64,000 nt of DNA from Bacteroidales bacterium UBA3808 (GTDB taxonomy: Bacteria > Bacteroidota > Bacteroidia > Bacteroidales > Paludibacteraceae). The position numbers were made by a program, and so were the translations under genes. This document shows, piece after piece, positions 44,801-51,689 of the stretch (its first letter is position 1; each line of letters opens with the position of its first letter). The stretch spans positions 1-64,000 of the forward strand of contig DFEG01000010.1 in NCBI GenBank assembly GCA_002369075.1, written 5' to 3'. The notes beneath the pieces were generated by a model. It had not been told where the DNA came from. It made no database searches and saw only the letters and a program-made list of their open reading frames with translations.

Positions 44801-44854
44801 CTTCTGCAGTTCTTCAAACTTGTGGGCGATGAAGAATCAGAAATAGAGGAATAA
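38846..44854 (+). CDS. YprA-family helicase with DUF1998 end (DruE-like / DrmA-DrmB fusion-like)
   Basis: 2002 residues. Lobe 1: LLTTGTGSGKTECFLYPI (Walker A, about 102-118) and VLDELHTYDGAQGTDVANL (DELH, about 243). Zinc-like pairs: CRDCGASGW (about 483), CPECNS (about 590). Lobe 2: SATSTLEMGIDIGTL, then FLQRIGRAGRKSG (about 1055-1067). C-terminal half: RYCSDCDC and CPKCGS (about 1348-1372), CRECGKT, and DUF1998 with YDTIPGGTGYLSRL, then GCYHCILSYANQ (about 1590-1650). Length and fusion recall DruE of Druantia, while the neighbours are those of DISARM. The last 130 residues (from about 44455) are AT-rich. Confidence 0.85.
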   Translation: MLPLQQAYEVKESVLAYIEATFRFKEEKVHSAFYQLIRDPENGLFKGPYISLKTPFVKATPEEAAAIPLDIKPTGFLPHKHQLRSFERLTSRDGHQPQPTLLTTGTGSGKTECFLYPILDYCYRLNKDGAQKGIKVIIMYPMNALATDQATRLAEAIYNDERLRGVVTAGLFIGEGAERKAHATTMGEHNIIEDRDTIINTAPDILLTNFKMLDYGLMQQQYTKLWHGNANTAEPMLRYLVLDELHTYDGAQGTDVANLIRRLKLKLSLPKHHLCPVGTSATISGGEQSKQQLISYASDVFGEDFDDQSVIGEDRVAINDFFDEYLDPFIPSEADLQTCNVQLMPMPDYIQQVRRIWLPGAGDNLEAIGEGIRSLTVIRDLLSITQEHVVTVEQLEDKLGDINPAFQRLRLKGKGKKVIETILALVSEARDGKFPLLFLQIQLWQRELSGVVRYVQREPEFTWRNSLEQDGRVALPIYFCRDCGASGWISTKNATDFRFATDLGKINKAFMSNDKDIVLINTYGLNHKPIPDYLGEASTNVEEYIRPRDLTIVDSSDDEAMRIVYCSKRRVAKKTGSQAFVKNCPECNSNSLAIVGGRTSTLSSVAISQIMASDFDESDIAQRKVLTFTNSVQDAAHQAGFYEARTYRFLLRQSIQQYLKYRYEQTNAPIRLTELQEGFKAYWKEHLPGDEYYYRFLPTDLLNQVDLNENYRDANGQFIEAFKKEFDLRIDWEICAEFGLMAQRGRTLEKVGSSACFFDKEQLEDVFTIMQPWMRENQLDYVADDRQRFLLFLNGLLHRMRLRGAVDHPYYERYRGIEFKQVNLNWSFQLQHTHFLNKKFFGNVQFPKFLLTHYERDLSDILDITEMQGNNVNWYAQFFQRSLEGSQFGQKAYREVINDFYQRLLEAMVEAGLVNRGNAANGNYAICPEAILVEPRVKHIKCEDCQSMLCVAQSDTLAEGIACLNYNCNGSYTQVQRKEDNYYKRVYDRDKAPRIYAHEHTGLLERSKREEIENDFKLHPHFNSINALSATSTLEMGIDIGTLNVVGNTDIPPKPSNFLQRIGRAGRKSGTALVLNYAHSDGAHDMFYFADPLGMMEGEVQTPGCFLQAKDILRRHFFAFCIDSWTSADPTNTIPALVKLMSLRRDTLASPDFFLTKILAFIDTNRDTLLAKFREQYPPKAEESLDKLQETVINGDFAEAIKGAFRDLIERHISTFRRMNDIESQINALAANDPRRDALKDELKPLKREISRILNANVIEFMTNAGLLPNYAFPETGVKLEATVYKQKPAEDESVSELMPDTFELVRPASNGLKDLAPGNRFYSQKYEMLISGVNTFDWNKTLGRFRYCSDCDCIAAEGTDWFNQPTCPKCGSASWGGTGNIHHFLRFTGARSSMKRTDAAINDRSDERERENFHIMKHFRFNYHGAVRSYGLKNVGFGIEFCPEMDLMEVNYGPQMASQSQVQIEGAKVPSRGFIVCRECGKTVTKEVADAEECHYPFCHHKDVPYPPHEEADMDVFMPTYLYRRTQTEAIKVLLPVHLLDTEATVQMFKAGLELGMRYYYQSSPDHIRIDVYREMNQATRQFDNYLIIYDTIPGGTGYLSRLQSPEEFSKLLTIAYEHIRDCECQRHGKDGCYHCILSYANQYIREQLSRDRAEELFKKLVDELSNWEEIDGSIGTVTQSGVIEDSELERQFILDMDHYCRAHNGWTWSKQHGENGLYHYILDIKQKDRALRYVIRPQYQLGEAQGVALYTVPDFQIICIKAMVNGQNIETERIPQWSIYLDGYSFHANSECMRFYSDFEKREAIRHNTLTRMNTWTLTWDDLNIFEGQATVAEDGLYNGNSMNGFANETRLAKNSFERLLQMLILVDIDSIRFDIYKYLVCKSTSSENICPPERVEDAIFLHANGEFADEVTPQMRQNWSFFVKNQLLQRSSLVNGSAWVMPKQGVTVQDKLEDKVCYDFQIVPNLSVINKEDWNDFWRRYNLLQFFKLVGDEESEIEE

Positions 44855-44872
44855 CTCAAAATATAGTCGTGT

Positions 44873-45850
44873 ATGCAAGTTATCAAGAAAACATTTGAGT
44901 ATTTCACGGCAGAAAAGTACTGCGATTTGGAATATGGTACAATCTATTATGTGCCCGGAACATCCTCGCACGAACTCAACGACTATATCTGCGCACGTGC
45001 CGACGAGATAGCCGCTCAGCTCAACAACGATGACCGTAACTGGGTCACATGCCGTATCGTCTACCTCACAAAAGACAATCCTCTCTTTGCTCCGTCCTCA
45101 AAACCTACGCTGCACAGCGCCATGTTACCGACGAGCGATACGCCCGCAAACGCATGCAGTTTCCTAAAGGCATCGCTGGACATCACCGAACCTTCCATTG
45201 TCGAAGACGCTCTCATCGAGTATTTCCGCACCTTGCAGCTGATGTTCGATGATATCTTGGACAAAGGCACGTGTAGCCATTATCTTCTGACTAGTACGAT
45301 ACTCTCGCCCGTCGATGATCAGATTCGCTTCTCTGTTTCCCGTCGGGAGATGGATTTCGATGAAAATCGTATTAAAACTTGCGAGTGTCTCGACATGGCG
45401 TACGAGGAAGAAGATGTTGAGCATTTCGACTATCCGAGTCGCCTCGAAATCACACCTAATACCTTCCAAGTGCTCCTACCGGACTACCATCGGGAAATCA
45501 AGTTCAACGCGCAGATTAAAGCCCTGTACGTACTCTTTCTTAACCACCCGGAAGGCATTCGCATGAAGGAAATCGGCGACTACAAAGAGGAGTATAAGCA
45601 ACTTTATCTATATTTCACTAATCGTGGTAATCTGGAACAGTTACGCCTCGCTGTCGATAAACTCTTCGATGCGTATAACCCCAATACCCTCAATGTCAAA
45701 AAATCCCAATGCAGCGAGCAATTAAGAATTGCTATTCCAGAAGATAACTTGCGACAATACTATGAGATTCAAGTTCATCGCGGCGAACCCCACAAGATCA
45801 ACCTCGACCGCTCCCTTGTCTCTATGCCTGATTTCTTGCACCAACTATAG
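44873..45850 (+). CDS. protein with winged-helix-like C-terminal region
   Basis: 325 residues, last gene of the defence locus. The first 180 residues are unassigned (FEYFTAEKYCDLEYGTIYYV). The C-terminal part resembles a conserved Bacteroidales pattern: FQVLLPDYHREIKFNAQIKALYVLFLNHPEGI, then EIGDYKEEYKQLYLYFTNRGN, NTLNVKKSQCSEQLRIAI and YYEIQVHRGEPHKINLDRSLV, which looks like a winged helix. It may be a regulator or sensor for the system. It ends at 45850, on the first base of the palindrome that precedes the next operon. Confidence 0.6.
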   Translation: MQVIKKTFEYFTAEKYCDLEYGTIYYVPGTSSHELNDYICARADEIAAQLNNDDRNWVTCRIVYLTKDNPLFAPSSKPTLHSAMLPTSDTPANACSFLKASLDITEPSIVEDALIEYFRTLQLMFDDILDKGTCSHYLLTSTILSPVDDQIRFSVSRREMDFDENRIKTCECLDMAYEEEDVEHFDYPSRLEITPNTFQVLLPDYHREIKFNAQIKALYVLFLNHPEGIRMKEIGDYKEEYKQLYLYFTNRGNLEQLRLAVDKLFDAYNPNTLNVKKSQCSEQLRIAIPEDNLRQYYEIQVHRGEPHKINLDRSLVSMPDFLHQL

Positions 45851-45900
45851 TTTGTAACGTTACAAACATTTGCTTGCCTCGTATAAAAGCAGTACCTTTG
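45850..45900 (+). promoter_or_regulatory. palindromic operator plus promoter (ArdC-like operon)
   Basis: Perfect 18-bp palindrome GTTTGTAACGTTACAAAC at 45850-45867, TTG at 45870-45872, 20 bases, TACCTTTG at 45893-45900. The same arrangement occurs at 48128-48178. Confidence 0.85.
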
Positions 45901-45924
45901 CACCGGATTTAAAACAACCCGACC

Positions 45925-46890
45925 ATGACCCAAGAACAAGACATAAGTAAACTGGATTTGCTATTTACGGAAATTGATACGTACCGTAGCAGTAAATTCT
46001 TCAAAAGGTTGATCGAATTCTGCGCCCGCTTTAAGACGCTGGCACCATACAACGCAATGCTTGTGCGCTTCCAAATGCCGGGTGCTCGTTATGTATTGAC
46101 CTCTGCCGAATGGAGATCCAGATATCACCGCGGCGTGAAAGCAAAAGCAAGACCGTTAATCATCCTTGTGCCCTTTGGACCGGTGAATTTCGTGTTCGAC
46201 ATCAAGGATACGTATCCTCTATCTCCTGATGATCCAAACACCACGGAGCAGATTCTGAAAGCGATGGAAAATCCTTACGCAACGCACGGGGAATTCAACA
46301 GACAGTATCTTCATTTTCTCGAAAACAACCTGCAATATCATGGTATAGCTTACAATCCTAATTGGGAAACCGGTTCTACGGTGGCTGGAGAGCTCAAGCC
46401 ACTGCCGAATTCTTCAGAATACATGAAAGTTTATATTCCTTTTAGGAAAGGAGAGTTTCCTGTGCAGTCAAAGGCTCATTACGTTTTGAGCACCAGCAGT
46501 GACGGCCATGATGGACAAACATTGGCCACTATTGCACATGAGTTGGGACATCTATTCTGCAATCATCTGCCCGCGCCCAAAGGTTGGAAGCATGCTTGGG
46601 CAGAAAGAGACATCGAATCCGAAGCCAAAGAATTTGAAGCAGAAGTGGTCTCATGGTTTATATGCGACAGATTGGGAATAAAGACTCCTTCTCACGAATA
46701 TCTCAGTGGCTTTTTGAAAAGCAATGATGAAATCCCCAAAGGAGCAAGCGTAGAAAGAATATTCTATGCCATCACTAAGGTGTGGGAAATGTGTTATAAT
46801 GTGAACTTCACGTATAGAAATGGTTTGTTATACAAAAACGACGAGAAGTTTCAGGATGACGTCAAAGCAATAATAGAAAAGAACAAATAA
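45925..46890 (+). CDS. ArdC/ImmA-like zinc metallopeptidase
   Basis: 321 residues. The N-terminal part (RLIEFCARFKTLAPYNAMLVRFQMPGA, TSAEWRSRYHRGVKAKARPLIILVPF) resembles the ssDNA-binding part of ArdC. The C-terminal part has the gluzincin motif ATIAHELGHLFCNH (HELGH about 204-208) with a downstream Glu in ESEAKEFEAEVVSWFICDRLGI. ArdC proteins protect incoming DNA against restriction, and ImmA-type peptidases cleave repressors; both are plausible here. It has its own promoter with an upstream palindrome. Its stop overlaps the next start (TAATG). Confidence 0.75.
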   Translation: MTQEQDISKLDLLFTEIDTYRSSKFFKRLIEFCARFKTLAPYNAMLVRFQMPGARYVLTSAEWRSRYHRGVKAKARPLIILVPFGPVNFVFDIKDTYPLSPDDPNTTEQILKAMENPYATHGEFNRQYLHFLENNLQYHGIAYNPNWETGSTVAGELKPLPNSSEYMKVYIPFRKGEFPVQSKAHYVLSTSSDGHDGQTLATIAHELGHLFCNHLPAPKGWKHAWAERDIESEAKEFEAEVVSWFICDRLGIKTPSHEYLSGFLKSNDEIPKGASVERIFYAITKVWEMCYNVNFTYRNGLLYKNDEKFQDDVKAIIEKNK

Positions 46891-47342
46891 TGGATACCCC
46901 TAAGAAAATAGTATATGTGGACATGGATAATGTCCTTGTCGATTTCCAGAGCGGGATAGATGCCATGCAAGACGTCATTACGTCAGAGTATGACGGTCGC
47001 ATTGACGAAGTGCCGCATATCTTTGCACACATGGAACCGCTCCCCGGCGCCGTTGAAGCCTACCGCGCCTTGTGCGAAAAATATGATTGTTATATCCTCA
47101 GCACTTCTCCTTGGAGCAACCCTACCGCTGCAAGCGATAAGTTCGATTGGGTTAAGAAATATCTTGGCGATGTTGCCTATAAGCGTCTAATCCTCTCGCA
47201 CCACAAGAACCTCAATCGTGGTGACTATCTGATCGATGATCGCCCTAACAAATGTGGTGCCGACCTCTTTGAAGGCGAAGTAATTCCTTTTGGCAGCGAC
47301 CAATTCCCCAACTGGGATGCAGTATTGAAGTATTTATTGTAA
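46890..47342 (+). CDS. 5'(3')-deoxyribonucleotidase-like HAD phosphatase
   Basis: 150 residues. HAD motifs: VYVDMDNVLVDFQSG (DMDNV, first Asp nucleophile), YILSTSPWSNP (motif II), KNLNRGDYLIDDRPNKCGADLF (motif III/IV). The pattern fits NT5C-type pyrimidine deoxynucleotidases, which dephosphorylate dUMP/dTMP-like substrates. In mobile elements such enzymes can drain nucleotide pools. It is coupled to the ArdC-like gene by one overlapping base. Confidence 0.85.
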   Translation: MDTPKKIVYVDMDNVLVDFQSGIDAMQDVITSEYDGRIDEVPHIFAHMEPLPGAVEAYRALCEKYDCYILSTSPWSNPTAASDKFDWVKKYLGDVAYKRLILSHHKNLNRGDYLIDDRPNKCGADLFEGEVIPFGSDQFPNWDAVLKYLL

Positions 47343-47364
47343 TGAAATAATTAATAGCTAATTT

Positions 47365-48135
47365 ATGGTACTATATCAAGTTCTCAGATGGTGTTTTATT
47401 ATAGCAGCAATTCTGGCATTCGCTGGATTGTGCATAAACTCCTCAAATGCAGGCGGTGAGTATGTGCAAAACAATTTTTTACGTAGAAACATCGTCTTGT
47501 GTCTATGTGTAATGCTTTGCGCTTATTTATTGGATAATTCTTTTAGGATGTTATCTATCATCTTGCTATTGGGGGTTGTTTTCTTTTTGGTGGTGTTTAT
47601 AATAGAAGCCTTCAAAACAAGGAAAATCAATGATGCAATACGATATGGTATTAAAGGTACCTATTGGACAAAATATTATGATGACGATTACGGTAAGTTC
47701 TACTTGGTAAGAAGATACACTTATCTTCATAACTTGGGTAAATGTTCAGATTCTGATAATAGAGAGGAGTATTATGGATTATTGGACTTATATGACAATG
47801 AAACGCATAAGTTTGTTCGTACCGTATCTAAAGAATTGCTATGGGAGATGATTAAGAAGCATATCAGTAAAGATAAGGTGCATTCACGTATGAAGACATA
47901 CTGCGACTTTGCAATAATGTATCCTAAATTGCAATATAGTGCATATAGGATAGATGTAAAAAAATTCAAGGACATTGCTGCGCAGTATGGTGCCGAGCAT
48001 AATATTACAATTGAATATGAGTTTGTATCATCTGGGAACGAATTATACCTAATGATATATAATCAAGATATCTCTCAATTGAAAAAAGATTTGCCGGAGT
48101 TAATGAATTTAGCTGACGAATATCGTAGTTTGTAA
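47365..48135 (+). CDS. membrane protein with cytoplasmic tail
   Basis: 256 residues. Three hydrophobic segments in the first 85 residues (LRWCFIIAAILAFAGLCI, IVLCLCVMLCAYLLD, MLSIILLLGVVFFLVVFII), followed by a soluble, Tyr/Lys-rich region of about 170 residues without recognised motifs. Low GC compared with its neighbours. The stop codon lies within the palindrome of the next operon. No function assigned; a membrane-bound effector or sensor is possible. Confidence 0.6.
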   Translation: MVLYQVLRWCFIIAAILAFAGLCINSSNAGGEYVQNNFLRRNIVLCLCVMLCAYLLDNSFRMLSIILLLGVVFFLVVFIIEAFKTRKINDAIRYGIKGTYWTKYYDDDYGKFYLVRRYTYLHNLGKCSDSDNREEYYGLLDLYDNETHKFVRTVSKELLWEMIKKHISKDKVHSRMKTYCDFAIMYPKLQYSAYRIDVKKFKDIAAQYGAEHNITIEYEFVSSGNELYLMIYNQDISQLKKDLPELMNLADEYRSL

Positions 48136-48178
48136 CGTTACAAACTTTTGGGTGTCTCCCAAAATTGTAGTACTTTTG
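48128..48178 (+). promoter_or_regulatory. palindromic operator plus promoter (AAA/VWA operon)
   Basis: The same 18-bp palindrome GTTTGTAACGTTACAAAC at 48128-48145, TTG 48148-48150, 20 bases, TACTTTTG 48171-48178. Spacing to the -33 and -7 boxes is identical to the site at 45850. Confidence 0.85.
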
Positions 48179-48213
48179 CAGTGGATTTCAAAATCTGCTG
48201 CAATTTTTGTATT

Positions 48214-49806
48214 ATGATGAACGTTAATTCCAATATGAGAGACATGCTTCACTACCCAAAATTTCAAATGGGTATAGTGAAAGATTTTACGCTGGGTTTC
48301 ATTAAACGACACCCGCAAGTGAAGCAAGAGCAACTGACGGTGGCCTTGGATCTGAGTAAAGCTGTCCATGTCATCACCAACATCTTCCTCAAAGAAGCGG
48401 CACGCGGTCATATCTTCTATGACACACTTTTCTTATCCCTCTTGTCCAAACAAGAACTTCCCGCGTCTTTTTATATGGAAGACCGCCGCATCGCCAGTTT
48501 CTTCGCGCACAAGAGTGCTTTCCAAGATATGGATTGGGACTTCATCTATAAATACACGACCTACCATGTCAAGGCCTATCTGCTCTGCTACGATTTCTGT
48601 AACGACATGTTGAGACATTATGATGAACTGATAAACGACCTCTACGTGATCAGTTGTATCTCAAGCCTCTCTTCCAAACAAGAAATCTATCGAGCACAAT
48701 CGGCAACGGAGATCCTCACCAATGCTATTCAATCACATGCCAATGAACTTATCCGAACGATGGAACACAAAGGACAACTCCCTTACGTCCACACATCTAA
48801 CAACCTCGATGAGATCCTTGCCCGTCTTCCCAAACAACCCGAACTGCCACAATCGCTCTCTTACAAACCTATCGTGTCAGTAGACGATGATATAAGAATC
48901 GATGTAACCGGTCCTGCGAAAGGAAAGAAGACCGAACCAAAGAGTGAACCAACGAATATCTTTGATAACCAATCTGCTCGTCCAAAAGGCTTTTCTGCTA
49001 TAGCGGGAATGACCGAACTCAAAGATAAATTCCGCTCCGATATCATCGACGTATTACGTGAACCGGAACGAGCCAGAGCATTAAACATCACACTGCCCAA
49101 TGGCGCCCTTCTATACGGTCCTCCGGGTTGTGGCAAGACGTTCTTTGCGGAGAAACTGGCTGAAGAAGCAGGGTGTCATTTCATAACAGTTAACTGCTCC
49201 GATATCGCTTCTACTTTTATCCACGGCACACAAAAACTCATCGCGGAGAAGTTTGCCGAAGCTGAGGAAAACAAACCTTCCATCATCTTCTTCGATGAGA
49301 TTGACGCGATGATTCCCAAACGCAATGCACGCGGTTCTGAATACACTAAGACCGAAGTGAATGAGTTCCTCACTCAGCTCAATCATTGTGGTCGTAAAGG
49401 AATAATCGCTATAGGAGCTACGAACCGCCCGCAAGATGTGGACGAAGCAGCACTCCGCTCAGGCCGTTTGGAATTGAAATATTACCTTCCGGAACCGGAT
49501 AGAGAGACACGTCTGGTGATGTTCGGCATCAATCTGCATCATACCTCGTTTAGAGGCAGTATCGATCTGGAGAAGTTAGCAGATCAGACTGAAGGCTATG
49601 TATCTGCCGATATCGAACGAATTGTCGCAGAAACCAAACGCACCGCCTTCCGCAAAAGAATGGATCATATCACGATGGACATGCTGGAAGAAACTATCCG
49701 AACAACCAAACCATCTGTACCCAAATCTACAATCAAAGAATGTGAAGCCATTCGTGATAAGTTCGAAGGCCGCAAACCCGAATACCAACGTATTGGATTC
49801 TGTTAA
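48214..49806 (+). CDS. AAA+ ATPase
   Basis: 530 residues from MMNVNSNMRDML; an upstream frame opening at 48148 would start inside the promoter. The N-terminal 260 residues are helical and unassigned. AAA+ core: GMTELKDKFRSDI, LLYGPPGCGKTFFAEKLA (Walker A, about 300-309), SIIFFDEIDAMIPKRN (Walker B, about 356-366), GATNRPQDVDEAALRSGRLELKYYLPEPD (SRH/arginine finger). Resembles Cdc48/FtsH-type AAA modules without a protease part. It is paired with a VWA protein directly downstream. Confidence 0.85.
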   Translation: MMNVNSNMRDMLHYPKFQMGIVKDFTLGFIKRHPQVKQEQLTVALDLSKAVHVITNIFLKEAARGHIFYDTLFLSLLSKQELPASFYMEDRRIASFFAHKSAFQDMDWDFIYKYTTYHVKAYLLCYDFCNDMLRHYDELINDLYVISCISSLSSKQEIYRAQSATEILTNAIQSHANELIRTMEHKGQLPYVHTSNNLDEILARLPKQPELPQSLSYKPIVSVDDDIRIDVTGPAKGKKTEPKSEPTNIFDNQSARPKGFSAIAGMTELKDKFRSDIIDVLREPERARALNITLPNGALLYGPPGCGKTFFAEKLAEEAGCHFITVNCSDIASTFIHGTQKLIAEKFAEAEENKPSIIFFDEIDAMIPKRNARGSEYTKTEVNEFLTQLNHCGRKGIIAIGATNRPQDVDEAALRSGRLELKYYLPEPDRETRLVMFGINLHHTSFRGSIDLEKLADQTEGYVSADIERIVAETKRTAFRKRMDHITMDMLEETIRTTKPSVPKSTIKECEAIRDKFEGRKPEYQRIGFC

Positions 49807-49838
49807 TATATTGTCTAACCCTCAAAAATTATTGAACT

Positions 49839-50546
49839 ATGGAAACAACTGCAAAAACCCAAGTCTACAACCTCGTTATCCTCGACAAATCCGGTTCCAT
49901 GGAATCGATCCGCAAAGAAGCCATTGACGGCTACAACGAAACACTCGGCACAATACGTGCTGCCCAACTCAAACACATGGATACTCAAGATCATTTCGTC
50001 TCACTCGCGGCTTTCTGCGGTTGCGGCATCGAGATGATCTACGACAAAACACCCATCAAAGACGCCGATAAACTAACTCGGGAAAAGTACGAACCCTGTT
50101 GCAGCACTCCTCTCTTTGATGCCATCGGTTCTACCATCAAAAAACTCAAACACGATATTAAAGATATCGAAGACGCGGCTGTCCTCGTTACAGTCATCAC
50201 CGACGGGTACGAAAATTCGTCCAAAGAATGGACCGGTCCGGCTATCAAGAAACTCGTTGACGAGTGCAAGCAAGACGGTTGGATGTTTGCCTTCATCGGT
50301 TCCGGAGAAGACGTCCTTAAAGTGGCCACTACTATCTCCATCACTAACACCCTCAACTGGGAGAAGACGCGCCGTGGTACTGAGGTTATGTTCTCCCTTG
50401 CCAGCGAAGCCAGCGAACGGTTCTATGACAAGATGGCCATTAACGAATGTATCAATGAAAACTATGAAGACCGCAAACGTAAGCGTCGGCAGTTTGCTGA
50501 AGAGTATTTCGATGAAGAAAAGAAACCCGATGCCCCATGCAAATAA
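49839..50546 (+). CDS. von Willebrand factor A domain protein
   Basis: 235 residues. The MIDAS metal site is complete: VILDKSGSM (about 13-21), a Thr in CCSTPLFDAIG and an Asp in VITDGYENSSK. The end is basic (ENYEDRKRKRRQF). In MoxR-like systems an AAA+ ATPase and a VWA protein work as a chaperone pair. A related arrangement is used in several predicted conflict systems. It lies 32 bases after the AAA gene and overlaps the phosphatase gene by ten bases. Confidence 0.88.
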   Translation: METTAKTQVYNLVILDKSGSMESIRKEAIDGYNETLGTIRAAQLKHMDTQDHFVSLAAFCGCGIEMIYDKTPIKDADKLTREKYEPCCSTPLFDAIGSTIKKLKHDIKDIEDAAVLVTVITDGYENSSKEWTGPAIKKLVDECKQDGWMFAFIGSGEDVLKVATTISITNTLNWEKTRRGTEVMFSLASEASERFYDKMAINECINENYEDRKRKRRQFAEEYFDEEKKPDAPCK

Positions 50547-50995
50547 CCAATTACACATTCGCGAACATTACCGCTCGTCCGTTCTTGACACTCAATGATG
50601 CCAACAACCCATGGATCTTAACAGACTCCACCAAACACATTATTGACGTGTGCATGTACCGAGAACCGGAACTACAAGATCTCTTTCGTGCAAAAGGCAT
50701 AACCTTCGATTGGTTCCCTACCGATGAACAGCCGATGGATCTGGATATGGTACTCAGAGCGGTCGCCAAACTCGCCGAGTATGATCGTGATGGCTCACAT
50801 ATCATCGTACATTGTTTAGGTGGTAACAACCGCTCTCGAACTGTCGTTGAAGCCTTCCACTTCGCAAAACTTGGCACGCATTTTGAAGATGAGTATAAAG
50901 GCTGCACGAACCACCTCATCTGGAACTGCGAGCAAGGCTATTTACCTCCTCTATCGGAGATGGAAAAATTATTGACTAAAATAAAAGACCATTGA
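50537..50995 (+). CDS. dual-specificity phosphatase-like protein
   Basis: 152 residues. The Cys-phosphatase loop IIVHCLGGNNRSRTVVEA gives the C-x5-R signature at about 92-101. Upstream is FDWFPTDEQPMDLD with an Asp that could act as general acid. Likely dephosphorylates a protein or nucleotide partner. It starts inside the last codons of the VWA gene, so the AAA, VWA and phosphatase proteins are probably made together. Confidence 0.8.
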   Translation: MQITNYTFANITARPFLTLNDANNPWILTDSTKHIIDVCMYREPELQDLFRAKGITFDWFPTDEQPMDLDMVLRAVAKLAEYDRDGSHIIVHCLGGNNRSRTVVEAFHFAKLGTHFEDEYKGCTNHLIWNCEQGYLPPLSEMEKLLTKIKDH

Positions 50996-50998
50996 CTT

Positions 50999-51661
50999 AT
51001 GAAAAAGATTTTATTTGTACTTTCTCTGCTGGTGTCATTAGGCATCTACGCACAGAACAGTAATGAAGAAGCATTGCAGGATCTTATCAATGTTCGCCAA
51101 AAGAGCATTGAGTTTTACAAGTCATATCCGCAACAATTGGCGGACGCTGCTCGCAGTTTGGAAAACCCCAACGTGGTCTATGACCCGTCCTATGTAAGAA
51201 TTGCATATCCCAATGGAGATGTGGCTTCCGACCATGGTGTCTGCACTGATGTGGTTATCCGTGCTTTCCGTAAAGCTTGGGGATGGGATTTGCAGAAAAC
51301 TATCTATGAGTTTCAGAAAGAGCAGTTCCCTAATCGCAAGTTAGATAGAAACATCGACCACCGTCGCGTGCGTAATCTTATGGAGTTCTTTGATGCGTAC
51401 TTTGATATGACCCAACTCTACAACACCTATGAGAATGAATATCGCAAAGGGAATATAATTATTTGGGATTTAGGTGGCGGTCAACTGCATATAGGTATCT
51501 GTGTAGCCAACGATACCATTATTCATAATATCTGTTGCGGACAGGTAATTGAACCGATGTATATGCAGGACAGAGTTATACGCAATTATTCGTTCGAACC
51601 TGACTTTCATCGGACAATCATGACTGGTTATATGAGACAATGGGAAGATTTATCGAAATAA
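50999..51661 (+). CDS. DUF1287 secreted protein (NlpC/P60-like fold)
   Basis: 220 residues with the signal peptide MKKILFVLSLLVSLGIYAQ. The DUF1287 pattern is present: SDHGVCTDVVIRAFRKAWGWDLQ, NRKLDRNIDHRRVRNLMEFF, GNIIIWDLGGGQLHIGI. The Cys and His are where catalytic residues of cysteine peptidase-type members would lie. Its presence behind AAA/VWA/phosphatase is unusual, as it would act outside the cytoplasm, perhaps on peptidoglycan. It starts three bases after the phosphatase stop. Confidence 0.85.
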   Translation: MKKILFVLSLLVSLGIYAQNSNEEALQDLINVRQKSIEFYKSYPQQLADAARSLENPNVVYDPSYVRIAYPNGDVASDHGVCTDVVIRAFRKAWGWDLQKTIYEFQKEQFPNRKLDRNIDHRRVRNLMEFFDAYFDMTQLYNTYENEYRKGNIIIWDLGGGQLHIGICVANDTIIHNICCGQVIEPMYMQDRVIRNYSFEPDFHRTIMTGYMRQWEDLSK

Positions 51662-51689
51662 TTTGCATAACGATTCAGCAGAAATGTCG

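Noticed and set aside
26968..45850. complete classical DISARM
   Set aside because: No DrmC phospholipase-type gene was found, and the DrmA/DrmB functions appear as one 2002-residue helicase more like DruE.
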